NCBI GenBank assembly: GCA_021234155.1
Contig: JAJEKV010000002.1
Span: forward strand, 14,111,428 to 14,175,427
DNA length: 64,000 nt
Direction of reading: 5' to 3'
Source: Isoetes taiwanensis
Taxonomy: Eukaryota; Streptophyta; Lycopodiopsida; Isoetales; Isoetaceae
Shown here: piece after piece, positions 1 through 12,630 of the stretch
Layout: each line of letters begins with the position of its first letter
How positions within the stretch are numbered: position 1 is the first letter of the stretch
Notes under the pieces: generated by a model
Told to the model about the DNA's origin: nothing
Database searches by the model: none
The model's input: only the letters and a program-made list of their open reading frames with translations
Translations under genes and position numbers: made by a program

Positions 1-296
1 TGGAGGACGTTACACCGACGTCCTGGACGTTGCAAACATGTTGCACGCACGTCGAAAACAACGTTTCATGGGTGACGTAAAGATAACGAGATTAGAACGT
101 CGTAGCGACATATTAACAACGTTACAGCGACGTCGAGGACGTCGCAAAACCATGTTTCACCTGCGACGTGACGTCGCCTTGCGACGAATCCTAGGCGACG
201 TCATTTGCAACGTCCGTGCAACATTTGCAAGACGTCTTCATTCGACGTCTGACGTCTCTAATACGTCGATGTGATGTCACTAACGACGTCGCTAAT
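1..296. repeat. Degenerate ACGT/GACGTC-rich repeat
   Basis: The palindromic tetramer ACGT occurs 19 times in the first 290 bases (for example at 7, 18, 27, 49, 61, 75, 97, 119, 130, 139, 166, 171, 198, 210, 232, 245, 252, 263 and 286), usually within GACGT or GACGTC. About one would be expected by chance. Spacing is irregular (5 to 27 bp), so this is not a simple tandem satellite. The ATG-started frames across it are side effects of the missing stop codons. The enrichment ends sharply near 296, where Copia coding sequence begins. It could be the subterminal binding-site region of a truncated DNA transposon or a decayed satellite; the left edge lies outside the window. Confidence 0.75.
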
Positions 297-1833
297 AGCC
301 CGTTCTGTAGTAGTGTAGTGTTCGATGAGACTCAATACTATAAAATTATTCCAACAGTAAACACTCATGATGAGATTACTAGATCTGAAACACAGGACAA
401 GGCTGATGTGATGGAGATCAAAGATTCAGAACCAAAAGTTAGGTTTGTATTTGATGAAGAATCTGAGTCTAAACTCACAAACATTGATGTCAATCTTGAG
501 CCTGTGCAGGTACAAGCTGAAAATCTCCAGCAAGAGGAGATATCTGTAGAGCAACCTACAAGGAAAAGAAAAACAGAGGCACAAATACTAAAAGAAGATG
601 CCAAAATAGATGAGGAATTGCATGGACGAGATATCTATGGAAAAAGCAAGAGACTTTTAGAACAAAGAGGTGAGTTACATGATATATTCGAAACTTTGAT
701 ACTATCAAATTTTAATGTACCAGAAAATTACCCAGAAGCACTGAAAATCACGTGATAAAGATAAATGGCTTGAGGCCATGCATGATGAAATGGCTTCTTT
801 CAAGAGGACAGAAATACACTTACAGATGCTCCACAAGGCAGAAATATAGTTGGATGTAAATGGCTATTTAAGGTCAAGACTGAATCAGATGGTATTACTC
901 CAAAATACAAGGCACGCCTTGTAGCTCAAGTTTTTTCCCAAAGAAAAGGGCAAGATTATGAGGAAACATTCTCCCCTCTAGTAAAGATGAACATCATCAG
1001 AATGCTATTATCAATTGCAAATGCACATAATTTTGAAATCCATCACATGGATGTAAACACTGCATTCTTGAATGCAAAACTAGAGGAAGACATATTTATG
1101 AAGCAACCACCAGGGTTCGAGGAAGGTGAAAATAAGGTTTGGAAGCTGAATAGAGCTGTATATGGACTTAAGTAATCACCAAGGGAGTGGTACAAATGAA
1201 TGGATACTTATCTCAGAGAGCAAGGGTTTCACAAACTCAGAAATGATGGCAATCTTTATAAATACAATGTTGGAAATGAATGATGTATCATAGCCCTTTA
1301 TGTAGATGATAATATTATGGTATCAAAGGGAATGAAGGTCTTAGAACATTGCAAATAAATTCTCAATCAAAGGTTCAAGATGACAGGTTTAGGGGAATTA
1401 TCAAAATTCTTGGGAGTCGAGGTGCACAGAAATAGAGAAAATAAAAGGCTAACTTTGACACAAAAAGGGCAGATAGAATCTATGTTACACAGATTCAAAA
1501 TGAAGGATTGCAAAATAGCAAAAACTCCTGTAGTACCTGGAAGCAGAATATCAGAATTAATGAGTCCTAAAAACTTGACTGAAAGAGAAGAAATGCAAGA
1601 TGTGCCATAGCAGATCACTTGTTGGATGTTTAGCATATGTGGCTAACTGTTCAAGACTAGATATAGCTTATATAGTTAATATGCTAAGTAGATATCTTAA
1701 TGATCCAGGCAAAGATCACTGGACTACTGCAAAAAGGGTACTCAGATATCTTAAGGGAACAATGAACACTGGAATTACATTTAGCACAGAAGATATGAAC
1801 CTCAAAGCATATTGTGATGCTGATTGGGGAGGG
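297..1833 (+). pseudogene. Copia retrotransposon pol fragment (integrase tail, RT, RNase H start)
   Basis: Conceptual translation across several frames gives the Ty1/Copia order. First comes the integrase C-terminal linker with a VVFDE motif near 320, then the acidic spacer, then reverse transcriptase with WLFKVKTESDG (about 860), KARLVAQ, YEETFSPLVK (about 955), HHMDVNTAFLN (about 1045), KLNRAVYGLK (about 1145), the catalytic LYVDDN (about 1295) and LGVEV. RNase H starts with YCDADWGG near 1810. Stops follow YGLK, EWYK and others, and there are frameshifts near 760-830 and 1600, so it is dead. RNase H is cut off at about 1833, where Harbinger-like sequence begins. No LTR of this element is visible. 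Confidence 0.9.
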
Positions 1834-2215
1834 GAGGGGATCTGGATTGAACCTCAGGTTATCATTCCTTCTGAAAGTCTTTCTACAGAATCATGGTCCT
1901 TATGGTAAGTTTAACAAAAGGACATGTGTAGAGTTTGTGTGGAAAATAGGTTTGGGATTGTCAAAGAGAAATTCAGAATTCTCAAACATCTGCCTGTGCA
2001 TGTTGGAAAGGCCTCCAAGATCATACATGCAGCTTGTGTGCTTTGGAACTTCTGTATTATAGAAGACCTGGGATGGGACATGTTGCCAATTGAAGAAGAA
2101 CCTGAACCAGTTTATTCCTATGAAACTGAAGCTATGAACAAGAGTCTAAAAAAACAAGGAGATCAAATGAGGCATGTGTTGTTTGAAAACTTGGATGGCC
2201 ATGTGTTGTTGTAGA
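1834..2215 (+). pseudogene. PIF/Harbinger DDE transposase, C-terminal fragment
   Basis: Two frames together give the end of a Harbinger-type DDE nuclease (DDE_4 family). One frame has FLQNHGPYGKFNKR (about 1875-1920). A +1 shift leads to VENRFGIVKEKFRILK (about 1933-1990), whose E matches the third catalytic acid of the DDE triad, followed by KIIHAACVLWNFCI (about 2015-2060) and an acidic tail ending in a stop at 2212. Everything upstream, including the first two catalytic aspartates, is missing; the fragment joins Copia RNase H directly. The Myb-like gene facing it on the minus strand at 3.5-4.7 kb is the usual second gene of such elements. Confidence 0.8.
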
Positions 2216-2813
2216 ATCTTATGGTTCTGTCAACATACTTTTTGATAACTTGGTTATGTTTTCAAGTTTTTGAATGTTATTGATTTGATCTGATCTGATA
2301 CTCTAATTACTCTTAAATGCCAGGGGGTTATGAACACAAGTAATGTAACATAAATAAAGTTGAATGAGAAATTATATTCAATGTAGTATTGTATTACAAC
2401 TGCAACACATAAAAATGAAATTGGCTACATTTTTGGCCTGCTCCTTAAACCCTAAAAAAGTTATGTGAAATTTAAAACAAACTCTTGGCCACTCCATGAC
2501 TAGTGACGTGCAATAACAGAAATAATCATAAAGTGAAGATAAAGTAGAGAAAACCTGTCAAATAGATAACAAAGCACAGTTGAAGATAGAAACATTAGAA
2601 TAACAGTTGAAGACAAAGTAAAATCGGTCTTTCATTTTCTCGAAATCTGTTACATACTTCTCAGGTTCATTCCAGGGGCATTTTATAGCAAAATAAGAGG
2701 CATGCATGCCATTTACAAAGCTTTACAAAAAAGCAAAAAAACATAACAGAATAAACAAAAACAAAAGGGGGGATGTTTGTTCACATCTTATTGCACAGGA
2801 GCTCCTCTTCTTC
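2216..2813. other. No gene seen (AT-rich spacer within the Harbinger remnant)
   Basis: No coding frame, RNA gene or repeat is recognisable here. The stretch lies between the convergent transposase tail and minus-strand coding fragments and is probably internal non-coding sequence of the PIF/Harbinger remnant. Confidence 0.5.
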
Positions 2814-3405
2814 TTAACCACAAAGCTCACAGGTTTGTGTCACCGTCTTGATTTCATGTAGAGCCCATTTCCCATGATGCTGCATGTAAAGACACTCCAC
2901 ATGGGCTTTCTGCTTCAAAGGTGCAGCTTCAGCACAAGCAGTGATCTCAGGTTCCAGGGTAACTCCCATATCCAAAAAGTTCATCACAGCCCGTTGTGTC
3001 AAAGAGCAATGAATCGCTTTGTGACTTTCAACTTCTTCACTTTCCTCTTCAATAGTTGGCGAGGAATCCTGGAGTTCTTCAACCACTGGATTTGCAGGCT
3101 TCGACATGCGGGAGGAGGAAGACCCTTCAACAACTTCTTCACTTGAAGTTTCGGGCCAAGAAGAGCTCTCAGAGTAGTAGTTTTCTTCAGAACTTGAGAT
3201 CTCTTGGGAGGTAGAAGAATCTACAGGGTTAGAATACTCCTCTAGGAAGTATTTTTTGGATCGAGTCTGGTGGCTAGAGATGGAAGACGGAGGGCTAAGC
3301 GAATTCCTTAGACGCTTTGGTCGAGACGTTTTTTTTATGAATGGTTTGTGTGTAGGAGGGATCTTAAATTGGGATAAATTGACAAAACTAGCATTTAATG
3401 ATATA
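2814..3405 (-). CDS. Open minus-strand reading frame, acidic/serine-rich, possible 3' exon
   Basis: One minus-strand frame is open from a TAG near 3405 down to the stop at 2814, about 195 codons. The first ATG is at 3107, so the upstream half has no start and could be an exon. It contains a basic stretch (KKTSRPKRLRN, about 3300-3330), a long Ser/Glu-rich low-complexity segment (about 3110-3250) and a C-terminal part with several Cys and His ending QTCELCG. It lies 3' of the Myb-like pseudogene; a donor-like AAAG/GTATGA at about 3530 could connect them, but a stop immediately precedes it. No family is recognised, so it may be a spliced tail of the Harbinger ORF1 or unrelated. Confidence 0.35.
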
Positions 3406-3531
3406 TGCTATGATATCTCTATGTCTAGATTGAAGTACCAATCATTGAATATTAAGACAGTTAACCAATTTGAGACAATTGCAAATTATTCATTTGAAAT
3501 AACAGAACGTAGGAAAGTGAAAATCATACCT

Positions 3532-4711
3532 TTATTCTTTGTTCTTGGCTGCCAGTTTGGCAATTTCAAGAAGTATGTCCTTGGTCATATGACATATGCT
3601 CTGAGTCATTGCTGCCTTCAAACTATCGGCAGATCGAATGGTCTCTAATTCCCTTACCAACTCCAATTTCTTTGCAGATTTTTCCTTCATAAAATCCATT
3701 ACCTTGACTTCAGTGTACCTTGACTTCAGTGTCTCCAAAAGTGCTTGCCATTTGTGAAATTCCAATAGCAATGTCTTCATCAATCTGCAACCTGGACTTC
3801 TTTTTTCCAGTAGGCTTTCCACAAACTCCAAGTTGATTGCATGCTGCAGATCTGGGGCTGGAGGAATCTGTGTTATTACCTGTTGGTGTTCGATTGTTTG
3901 GCATATCATGCATTCAGAGGCTTCCTAACTTATACATATTGACATTGACATTGGGAGTGTCTTCAGTACTCTCAAAAGGATCATCAAAAGCAGCATCGGA
4001 TCCAACTGTTTCATAAAAACTGTCAGAAAAGTTAATGTGCAAATCTGCAGCCTCAAAAGCTTCACTCCTAAAGTTCCCATCATCCCCAACCTCTGGAATG
4101 GGGTTATCTGATGTCACTCCATACTTGACTTCTTCCATTCTTTCATACCACTACTAACTTGAAGGCTCTGAACCCGTATGACTAGAAGCCTCTTTCTCAT
4201 CCTTGAATTTCGCTTGAAGTTTATTCCATTTGTTTTTCAGTTGCCCGACTTCCACTGATCCACCAACAATTGGCTGTAATTTCACTAGAATTTCTCTCCA
4301 CTATATATTAGAAAGATTCAGACTACCATTAGTAACAAATTTCATCTCATTCAGGAGGTTGGAGAAGGTAGAAACAGCCTGATCTGCCCATTGGACTGGA
4401 ATCTTCCTATTCTTTATGTCAATTTGCTTGGAATTTTATTTTTCTTGAACAACAAGAGCCATTGAATTCTCGGACTGAGAAGATTCACTCACAATAGTGG
4501 CAAGTGCTTGGATTTCGCAGAGAACTCGCTTACATGTCCTTTCCTTTGGCTCTTTTGTTGTTGGAATTGGCTCAGAATTTGTCTCAAAGTCCACATTCAT
4601 TGAAATCTTCCCTGTCATCGTTCGGGTCCTCCTTGGAGCTATTTTCTCAATGCGAGGAGGTACAAAGGGTTTGCTACTTGCTGACAAGGCAGATCTAATT
4701 GCCTTCGACAT
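3532..4711 (-). pseudogene. Myb/SANT-like DNA-binding protein of a PIF/Harbinger element (broken)
   Basis: One reading frame runs from an ATG at 4711 through several nonsense codons. In order: a basic N-terminus (about 4440-4711); a stop; a Myb/SANT-like (Myb_DNA-bind_3) domain with WADQAVSTFSNLLNEM (about 4350-4400), WREILVKL and QLKNKWNKLQAKFKDEKEAS (about 4190-4300), interrupted by a TAG before WREI and by two stops before WYERM; an acidic segment from 4138; then TGKKKSR. A 16-bp tandem duplication at 3701-3732 shifts the frame, after which a coiled-coil-like tail (FMKEKSAKKLELVRELETI) runs to a stop at 3532. Proteins of this type pair with the Harbinger transposase and bind the element ends. 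At least five lesions make it non-functional. Confidence 0.8.
3701..3732. repeat. 16-bp tandem duplication that breaks the Myb-like gene
   Basis: The 16-mer ACCTTGACTTCAGTGT is present twice head to tail, at 3701-3716 and 3717-3732. Sixteen is not a multiple of three. Removing one copy joins the upstream peptide GDTEVKV to the downstream MDFMKEK in one frame, so the duplication is the cause of the frameshift. Confidence 0.9.
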
Positions 4712-5040
4712 TAGACTTTACAGAATTCAAGCTAAGCAATCAAGAAACAATATCTGTTGTAATAGAATTTGATATCAAAACACGTAAGATTGAATCGAAT
4801 TGAATTAGTAAGGATTGAACAAGCTAAGAAATATCTCTAAAACGCAAATCAGCAAGGCGGATCGAAGAATTAGTGGGAATTCAAGGATTTGTGCGGGATT
4901 GAAGACCAAGAAACAGGGAAAGTTTTCGGTGATGATTTTCAGGCGACATAATTTTAGGGGATTGTTAAAATGGAAATGCTCCTAACGGTTGTTAGGGGCG
5001 AATCATCTCTCAAGGTAAGAGCTGTGTTTTTCCACTCTCA

Positions 5041-6300
<1,260 letters not shown>

Positions 6301-6340
6301 AAAATTCTATTTCATTTTATTTCATTTCTCTCTCTGTGTG

Positions 6341-7420
6341 TCTCGCCCTATGAATGATAGCGGTATATGAGCATTGATGCAGGGGGTCCGGTGGAACTTG
6401 TAAGTTTTAAGTTTGGACCAGTAAATGTACGTTGTGTTGTGTGGTCTTGATGAAGGAGTTATGTGGGTGATGACTACGGGTGTTTTGTTTATGCGTTCTT
6501 TGTTTTAATGGTTTTGTTTCAATTAATGCTTGATTTGAATTCTAAAATTTGGAGTTTGCAAACGATGAGTGCATGATTTGGAGTTTGCAGACGATGAGTG
6601 CATGAAAGTGAGGCGTATTTACATTTATTGCATCATGTGAGAAGCACGTGGAATAGACAGTAGTATTGTTGGATCCTTAGAAGCATACGAAACGATGTAT
6701 AAAGAATGCAAATAGATTGTGGGGAGGGAGGTCCAAAAGAACCGAGGAACTGTCAACTGTTTTGCATGTCATTTTTGTTAAGATATGAAGGAAGAACTCG
6801 ATACTCGATATTATGAATTAAAGAAGGTTGCTAAGAATTTAGCATGAAATACATGGAAGTTGCAAGCAAAGTAAAGCTACTCAGCCCTCACAAAAGAAAT
6901 AAAATACAAAATTAATAGACGGGTTGGCTTTGTGGTGCAGCCTAATTTATTTTGTTGCAGAGGGAAGCTAGCCCTATGTGATATGAGTCAAAAGGATATA
7001 GATATATCAACAGAATTGTATTAGTCATTAGAACTATTTCAATGTACTCTTAGCTCAGCTGGCTTTAATAAATGGAAGCATTCCTTTATTCCATTTATGT
7101 TTCTTTCATGTTTGTGTGCTTCCTTCAGTATCCAATATACATAATTTATGCCTCTAATATTTGGTTTTATGGACCTTAGTTGGACATTGTGGCTATACTT
7201 TCTTCCTACTATTCATAACTTTGTTTCGCCCGAGATGCAACTTCAAGCAATCGAAGAGAAATACAAGATAATGGAACGCGCGTGGTGGTTACTATAGCGG
7301 TTCCTCTTGAACCCGAAAAATGACTAGGAGCTCCTGCTATGGAGCTACCGGGTGAGGACGATGATACGATAAGTAAATACATAATAAAGACATCTTTTTT
7401 TTAGGTTATGTGCGGGACGG
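6341..7420. other. No gene seen
   Basis: About 1.1 kb of AT-rich sequence with no coding frame of note, no tRNA-like promoter boxes and no clear repeat apart from a short direct echo of GATGAGTGCATGA at about 6560-6605. It separates the LINE tail from the 3' end of the minus-strand PPR pseudogene. Confidence 0.6.
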
Positions 7421-7424
7421 TCAC

Positions 7425-9575
7425 CAGCTGCATTTACACCCAAATGATATGTCTTTTATAATCTGCAGTGATGTCCCAGAAAGCTTGCTAATAAGCCCAA
7501 AAGTGATTGCCAACCTTGCATTGTGGTACATAAAAATTGTTTCTCCTCTTCCTCCTCCACATCATGCAAAACAAGATTTCTATCAGGCACATAACCAGCA
7601 TCCTCCATGTCTTTATTCAACACCATGCATATATGACCTCTGTTTGTGGGTGTGACCTATCATCTGCATAAAGTTTGCGCATCTTATTTTCAACCTTAAC
7701 CAATCTATACCCTGGTCCCTGCTTCACATGATCGCTGTGACACTCTCGACATCATCCCATCCACCAGCGGCTGCATAAATGTTGGATAATATAATATATG
7801 GTCCAGGCATAAGAGGGTCTATTTCAATATTTTTATCTGCAACACATTTTCCTCAATTCCAGTCCCAATGTATCCTGGAGGCCCCGTGTAAAGCAGTCCA
7901 TACAATAGAGTTACAAGCGAATGGTATGTTCCTTACAAGTTCCTCTGCTTCATCCAACAATCCTACACGTCCAAGGAGGTCAATGAGACAACCACAATGT
8001 TCTATTACTAGCTCACTACCAAAACCTTGACATATGAGTATGAAGAGGTGAGTACCATCATCCACTAGTCCAGCATGGCTACATGCACTCAAATACACTG
8101 TAAATGTTACTTTGTTTGAGACCATTTTCCTGCATCCCTTGCAAAAGTTCAAGGGCCTCCTTGCAATATCCATTTTGAACATATGCTGCCATCATAGTAC
8201 TCCACGAAACCAGATTCTGCAAATGCATCTCCGAAAATGTCTTCCATGCATCATCAACTTTTCCACACCTGCCATACATATTTACAAGGGCTGTTGCAAT
8301 CACAACGTCATGTTCAAACTGATTATCAATAATGTCTGCATGCATCTGCTTTCCCTCTACTAATACTAACAAACTGGCACAAACATTGATGGCGCTAATA
8401 TAACTGACCTTGTCTGGTATGACATCCTCTAATTGCATTTGTCGGAAGAGTAAAAGTGCATCTCTAGCGAATCCATTTAGTAAATATGCTACTATCATGG
8501 CATTCCAAGTAAGTATATCGTATTCTAACATGTTCTCAAATACCATTTCAGCAGAATCGACATCTCGACATTTACAATACATGGTAATAAGTTTTGTTCC
8601 AAGAACTAGACCGCCTTCAAACGCTGTCTGTATAGTGCACGCATGTATATATTTACCCATCATAATTGTCCCAAGCAAACTGCATGTTTCTACAATATTA
8701 GTAAGTGTTATTATATCTGGGATTATTCTTTGTTTTTGCATTGACTGAAAGAAGCTTCAACTTGGCATAAGCTACAATAATAGCAGTCCATGGAAACAAA
8801 GTTTGCTCTGTCATTTTATCGAATATTACCCTTGCACGTTTGATGTCCTCACATTTTCCATACACATCAATCAATGCAGTCTCTACCGTAATGCTTGATT
8901 CTAGTCCAAATTTTATTTATATAAGAATGCAACCACTTCCCACGTGTTCCTGCCGCTGTATTAGCACATACTTCAAGAGTACTAACAAAAGAAATTTCAT
9001 CTGCCACTACAACATCTTCTGCATTCTGTCAAAAACAAGAAGGGGTTCTTTGGAGTTTTGGTTGCCTGTAATTACAACGTTCCACAACAATATGCTCCGG
9101 TCAGGCAGAGTCCGGAGCACCAAGTATGCATTGTCTAGTGTTTCGCACTTGCAGTATATATTTACAAGTGATATACAATGACAATGTCAGTTTAAAAATT
9201 ATTGAATAAAATATGCGCATGTATCCATTTTTCCCACTTGTCAGGCTCTTCATGTTTACACACACATCAAGAGCACTGATAAGAGTCGTCTTGCTTGGCT
9301 TAAAACCTTGTGATAATAGCTGTTGAAAGCTCAATCGCCTCCAAGTTCTTCTGTTCCATTCAAGTATTTTGTGACATATTTTCCACCTCTTTCTCCTTTG
9401 GGGCTAAATTTCTTATATGTATATTCTATATTTGGTTTGGTCCGATACTGGGTTTTGAATATTTGGGGGTTCCAAGCCCAAACGTTTTGTACGTATGTAA
9501 AAAATATGTATGCATGCGTTTTTTACAAGTATGTATCAATACAAACATATTTTACAAAAACTTTTTTTTCTCTCT

Positions 9576-9606
<31 letters not shown>

Positions 9607-11277
9607 GGGTGTGTGTGAAGGGTTCTAAATTACTCAGACATTCAGCTGGCAAAATGCTTAGAAGGTCAAATTATCAGAACAGAAAGTCATAAAGTAAACT
9701 TAAATTATGAAGTTATAAGTTTTGTAACATAAATTCATGTCTTCATTTAGCATTGCCTATCTGTGGAGGATGCTATCCAATATCATTGTGAGGTGGCTAA
9801 GAAGCATTCAAGGAAGCAAGCAAGACAACCGAACATGATTTGGGGTCTTCACCTTGTCATCTCAGGCCATGATCGTCTACTTCGTCCGAGCGGCGTTTAG
9901 GGCAACAGAGAAACGTATGAATGGAAGAAAAAAGAAGACTAACCTAAGATATTAACAAATATAATATGTTATATTAAAAAAAAGCAAGGATAAAAAAACT
10001 ACTAAATTTTTGACCAACGTTTTTATCATACATACGTATAATACGTTTGTTTCGTAAAATACGTTTGGTATATGTAAAATACGCGTATTTATACAACACT
10101 GATCGCCTCTCTACCTAGCTCATTCTGGGCATATCTTGTCATAATGGCAGTCCAAGAAATCAAATCACGAATGAGCATCCTATTAAATATGACCCTGGCA
10201 TCAGATATGCTTCCACATTTTCCATGTATACTAACTAAAGCATTCTGTACAAAAGTTTCTAACTTATAACCATGAGAAATTACACAAGCATGCATGTTCT
10301 TAGACTTCGCCAGTTCCCCAACGCTCTGTCAGGGTCTGGTCCTGCATCTCGCATCTCTTCATACAATCCTAAAGCATCTATACCTCTCCCATGCTGGGAA
10401 TATGCTGCAATAATGGCAATCCACAGTATAATAGTTTCCCCAGAGAAACTCTCAAATAGTTTTCTGGCATCCACCAGGCTCCCGCATTTGCTATACATAT
10501 TTACAAGGGCAATAGCGGTATCCATATCCAGGTCAAGTTTGTTAAAAACAAAACACGCATGCATCAATTTACCTTCTGCTAGATTTTCTAAACTTCCACA
10601 AGCGCTAAAAATGCTGACAAACGTGATATTAGCAAGTACAACGAATTCCAAGCACATCATCTCACTGTTATGACCATAATTTACATATGTTGCTCGCGCT
10701 AAAGCAACTTGTCAAACATGCTCTGAGCATCTTGTAGGCCTCTACATCTGCCATACATTATAAGCAAAGAGGTTCTTAAAATAACATTCAATTCAAATCC
10801 ATGTTTCACAATGCTAGCATGAACTAACTTACCATTTTGTAAAGCTGCTGGAGCAATGCATGCTCCTAGAATGATATTAAACGTAAGCCTAATTGGTTGA
10901 ATGTGATCTAGCTTCATTTTTTGGTAAACTTGCCACGCCACTTCATGGCAACCACAATTAACAAATGCCTGTATCAAGAAAGTCCATGAAAAATTGTTTT
11001 GTCTAGGCAAATTATCGAAAATTAAGCTCGTCTAATCAAGATCTCCAACTCTACCATACATTTGAATAAGAAAATTTCCCAAAAACAAATCTTCCTTATG
11101 TCTAGTCTTCATTATTTCAACATGTAATATTTTGCCTCTAGAAAATGCCCTTGATCTCCCAAAATGCTGCAAGAGAGTACCATATGCAGTCCTATCAAGC
11201 ACAGTGTGAGGCAGGTCATGGTGGTCTAATGTCAGTTTATTCTTAGCTTCTTCAACCAGTATAAGAGATCTTTGAGA
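7425..11277 (-). pseudogene. PLS-class pentatricopeptide repeat protein with E/DYW domain (broken)
   Basis: Minus-strand pieces collinear with a PPR-DYW protein, a class that edits C to U in organelle RNA. In order: a first L motif (about 11270-11150); an S motif ending in a TAG at 11032-11034; PLS triplets at 11010-10699, 10660-10280 and 10295-10105; after an insertion, 9333-9101; then 8741-8079 and 8182-7853 (SHAGLVDDG, CLIDLLGRVGLLDEAEELV). The E/E+ region follows (SNIYAAAGGWDDVE, about 7770), then a shifted ADDRSHPQTEVIYA (about 7680), EDAGYVPDRNLVLHDVEEEE (about 7560-7620) and YHNARLAITFGLISKL (about 7460-7510), which mark the start of DYW. The zinc-binding HxE/CxxC core and the terminal DYW are missing. 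Many stops and shifts are present. The original protein was probably mitochondrial or plastid. Confidence 0.85.
9342..10101. mobile_element. 760-bp insertion with perfect 8-bp target duplication in the PPR pseudogene (hAT-like?)
   Basis: The octamer ATCGCCTC occurs at 9334-9341 and 10102-10109. On the coding strand both copies encode the same GREAI/EAI residues, and removing 9342-10101 plus one octamer restores GREAIELSFQQLLSQGF, a normal PPR helix. The insertion is AT-rich, has a T run at 9582-9606 and AATACG-type motifs near its right side (10025-10095). Eight-base duplications are typical of hAT transposons, and the right end read inward begins CAGTGTTGTATAA, resembling hAT ends. A matching left terminal repeat was not found, so the superfamily is tentative. 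No transposase is encoded. Confidence 0.75.
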
Positions 11278-11783
11278 TGGCGCTAGTTCTGCTACAATCC
11301 ATCAATTAAAATGTTGTAAACAACCACATCATGATCGTATCCCTCTTTCATTTTCTCATTAAGGAAGTGATACACCTCATTCACTTTACCTTCTTTACAA
11401 AGGCATCTCACCAAAATCTCTACGGTATAGCAATTGGGAGAACAATCAGATACCAACATTTTCCTATAAATGTTATGCACATCCTCATACAAAGATTTTG
11501 ACATCAATATAACAGGAAGACGATTATATACATTTATATTATGCTTATAACCCCTTTGTTTCTCTGCCCATTTGCAAAATCCTAATGCAACTCTTGCATC
11601 AAAAATATATCCAAGTAGTTTAGTCACAAGCTCAGGCCTTAGAGGCCTACTCTCGGATGTCAGAACATCACAAAAATTCCCTTCCATAATCTTTGGAACA
11701 AGGTTTCTCAATACATCATTTTTATTTAAACAAGCTGCAAGAGAATTAAGAACAACTCTTTTTTTTGAATCAACTGTATCCAA
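11278..11783 (-). pseudogene. P-class PPR protein, N-terminal fragment
   Basis: A 163-codon frame from ATG 11783 to a stop at 11292. It carries a leader, then LVTKLLGYIFDARVALGFCKWAEKQ (residues about 60-85), then P-type 35-residue PPR motifs (NVYNRLPVILMSKS, NCYTVEILVRCLCKEGKVNEV, VVVYNILIDGL). Proteins starting like this have many P motifs and bind organelle RNA. This copy stops inside its third complete motif, where the separate PLS-type pseudogene begins. The frame is otherwise clean, so the truncation may be a fusion or deletion junction. It is unlikely to work alone. Confidence 0.8.
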
Positions 11784-11844
11784 CTCTACGTCTTGGCTAG
11801 GCTATGTCTTCAAAAGGTTCCCTTCAACATGTGAGTTGGGCTGA

Positions 11845-12630
11845 GCATAACGACGTACCTCTACGAGCATCCGACCAGTTCCGTTGCATTAGATCTGTCG
11901 ACCTTGGGACACCTGTAAAGGTAGCTCCCGGTTGGAAGGCGTCCAGGGGTCAAACCTCCTAGACGAACTCACTAGCTAGCAATATTTCAGAGGACTTGCA
12001 TGAAGCACACGACCCAGCGTCAGATTGGAGCTTTCCTGCCAGTTACCCGGTTGGAACACCCACGATCCAGAACGCACAAAACCGCCAGTTTACAGGCAAC
12101 AAAGGGTTTGAAGCAATCACTAGCATATCCTAGGTATATTCCAACATATACCTAGGATATGCCACAAATCCAATTAAACGAGGGTTTGCCTCCCCCCCGG
12201 CGGGGCAACCCAAAATATGTCTTATTGTATAAAAAACAACATTGATTGCACTACAAGCATAAAAATAACATGTGGACAATTAAAGGAAAACTATGCCATC
12301 ATTTCAAGCCTTAGACTCACAATCTGAACATGAATCTTTTTATCTTCTCCATTAGTTTCTTAGCTTGCACATGCTTGGTCTTTTGGATTTGAACAAAGAT
12401 ATTTCCAACCTCTTTAGGTTGCCAAATTTGCCAAAAAATTTGATAAGAGCAATTTACCAAATTGTATCGAATTGTGTTGTCGAATCCGAACCATTTTTGA
12501 AGAGTCGCATGCTACTTTTTCACAAGCTTGGAGGCGGCTTTCTGCAGTATCTCCATTGTGCCCTTTGGGGTCCTTTCTTAGTTAATCATATCCAACATGC
12601 TCTTTGGGTCTCAATTCCGTAGTTAATCAT
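11845..12630. other. No gene seen; contains a perfect 17-bp hairpin
   Basis: No coding frame is convincing. The one clear structure is the inverted repeat at 12123-12162 listed separately. A short GC-rich palindromic patch lies near 12190. Confidence 0.6.
12123..12162. repeat. Perfect 17-bp inverted repeat with 6-nt loop
   Basis: GCATATCCTAGGTATAT (12123-12139), loop TCCAAC, then its exact reverse complement (12146-12162). It would form a strong hairpin in single-stranded DNA or RNA. No coding gene adjoins it. Confidence 0.95.
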
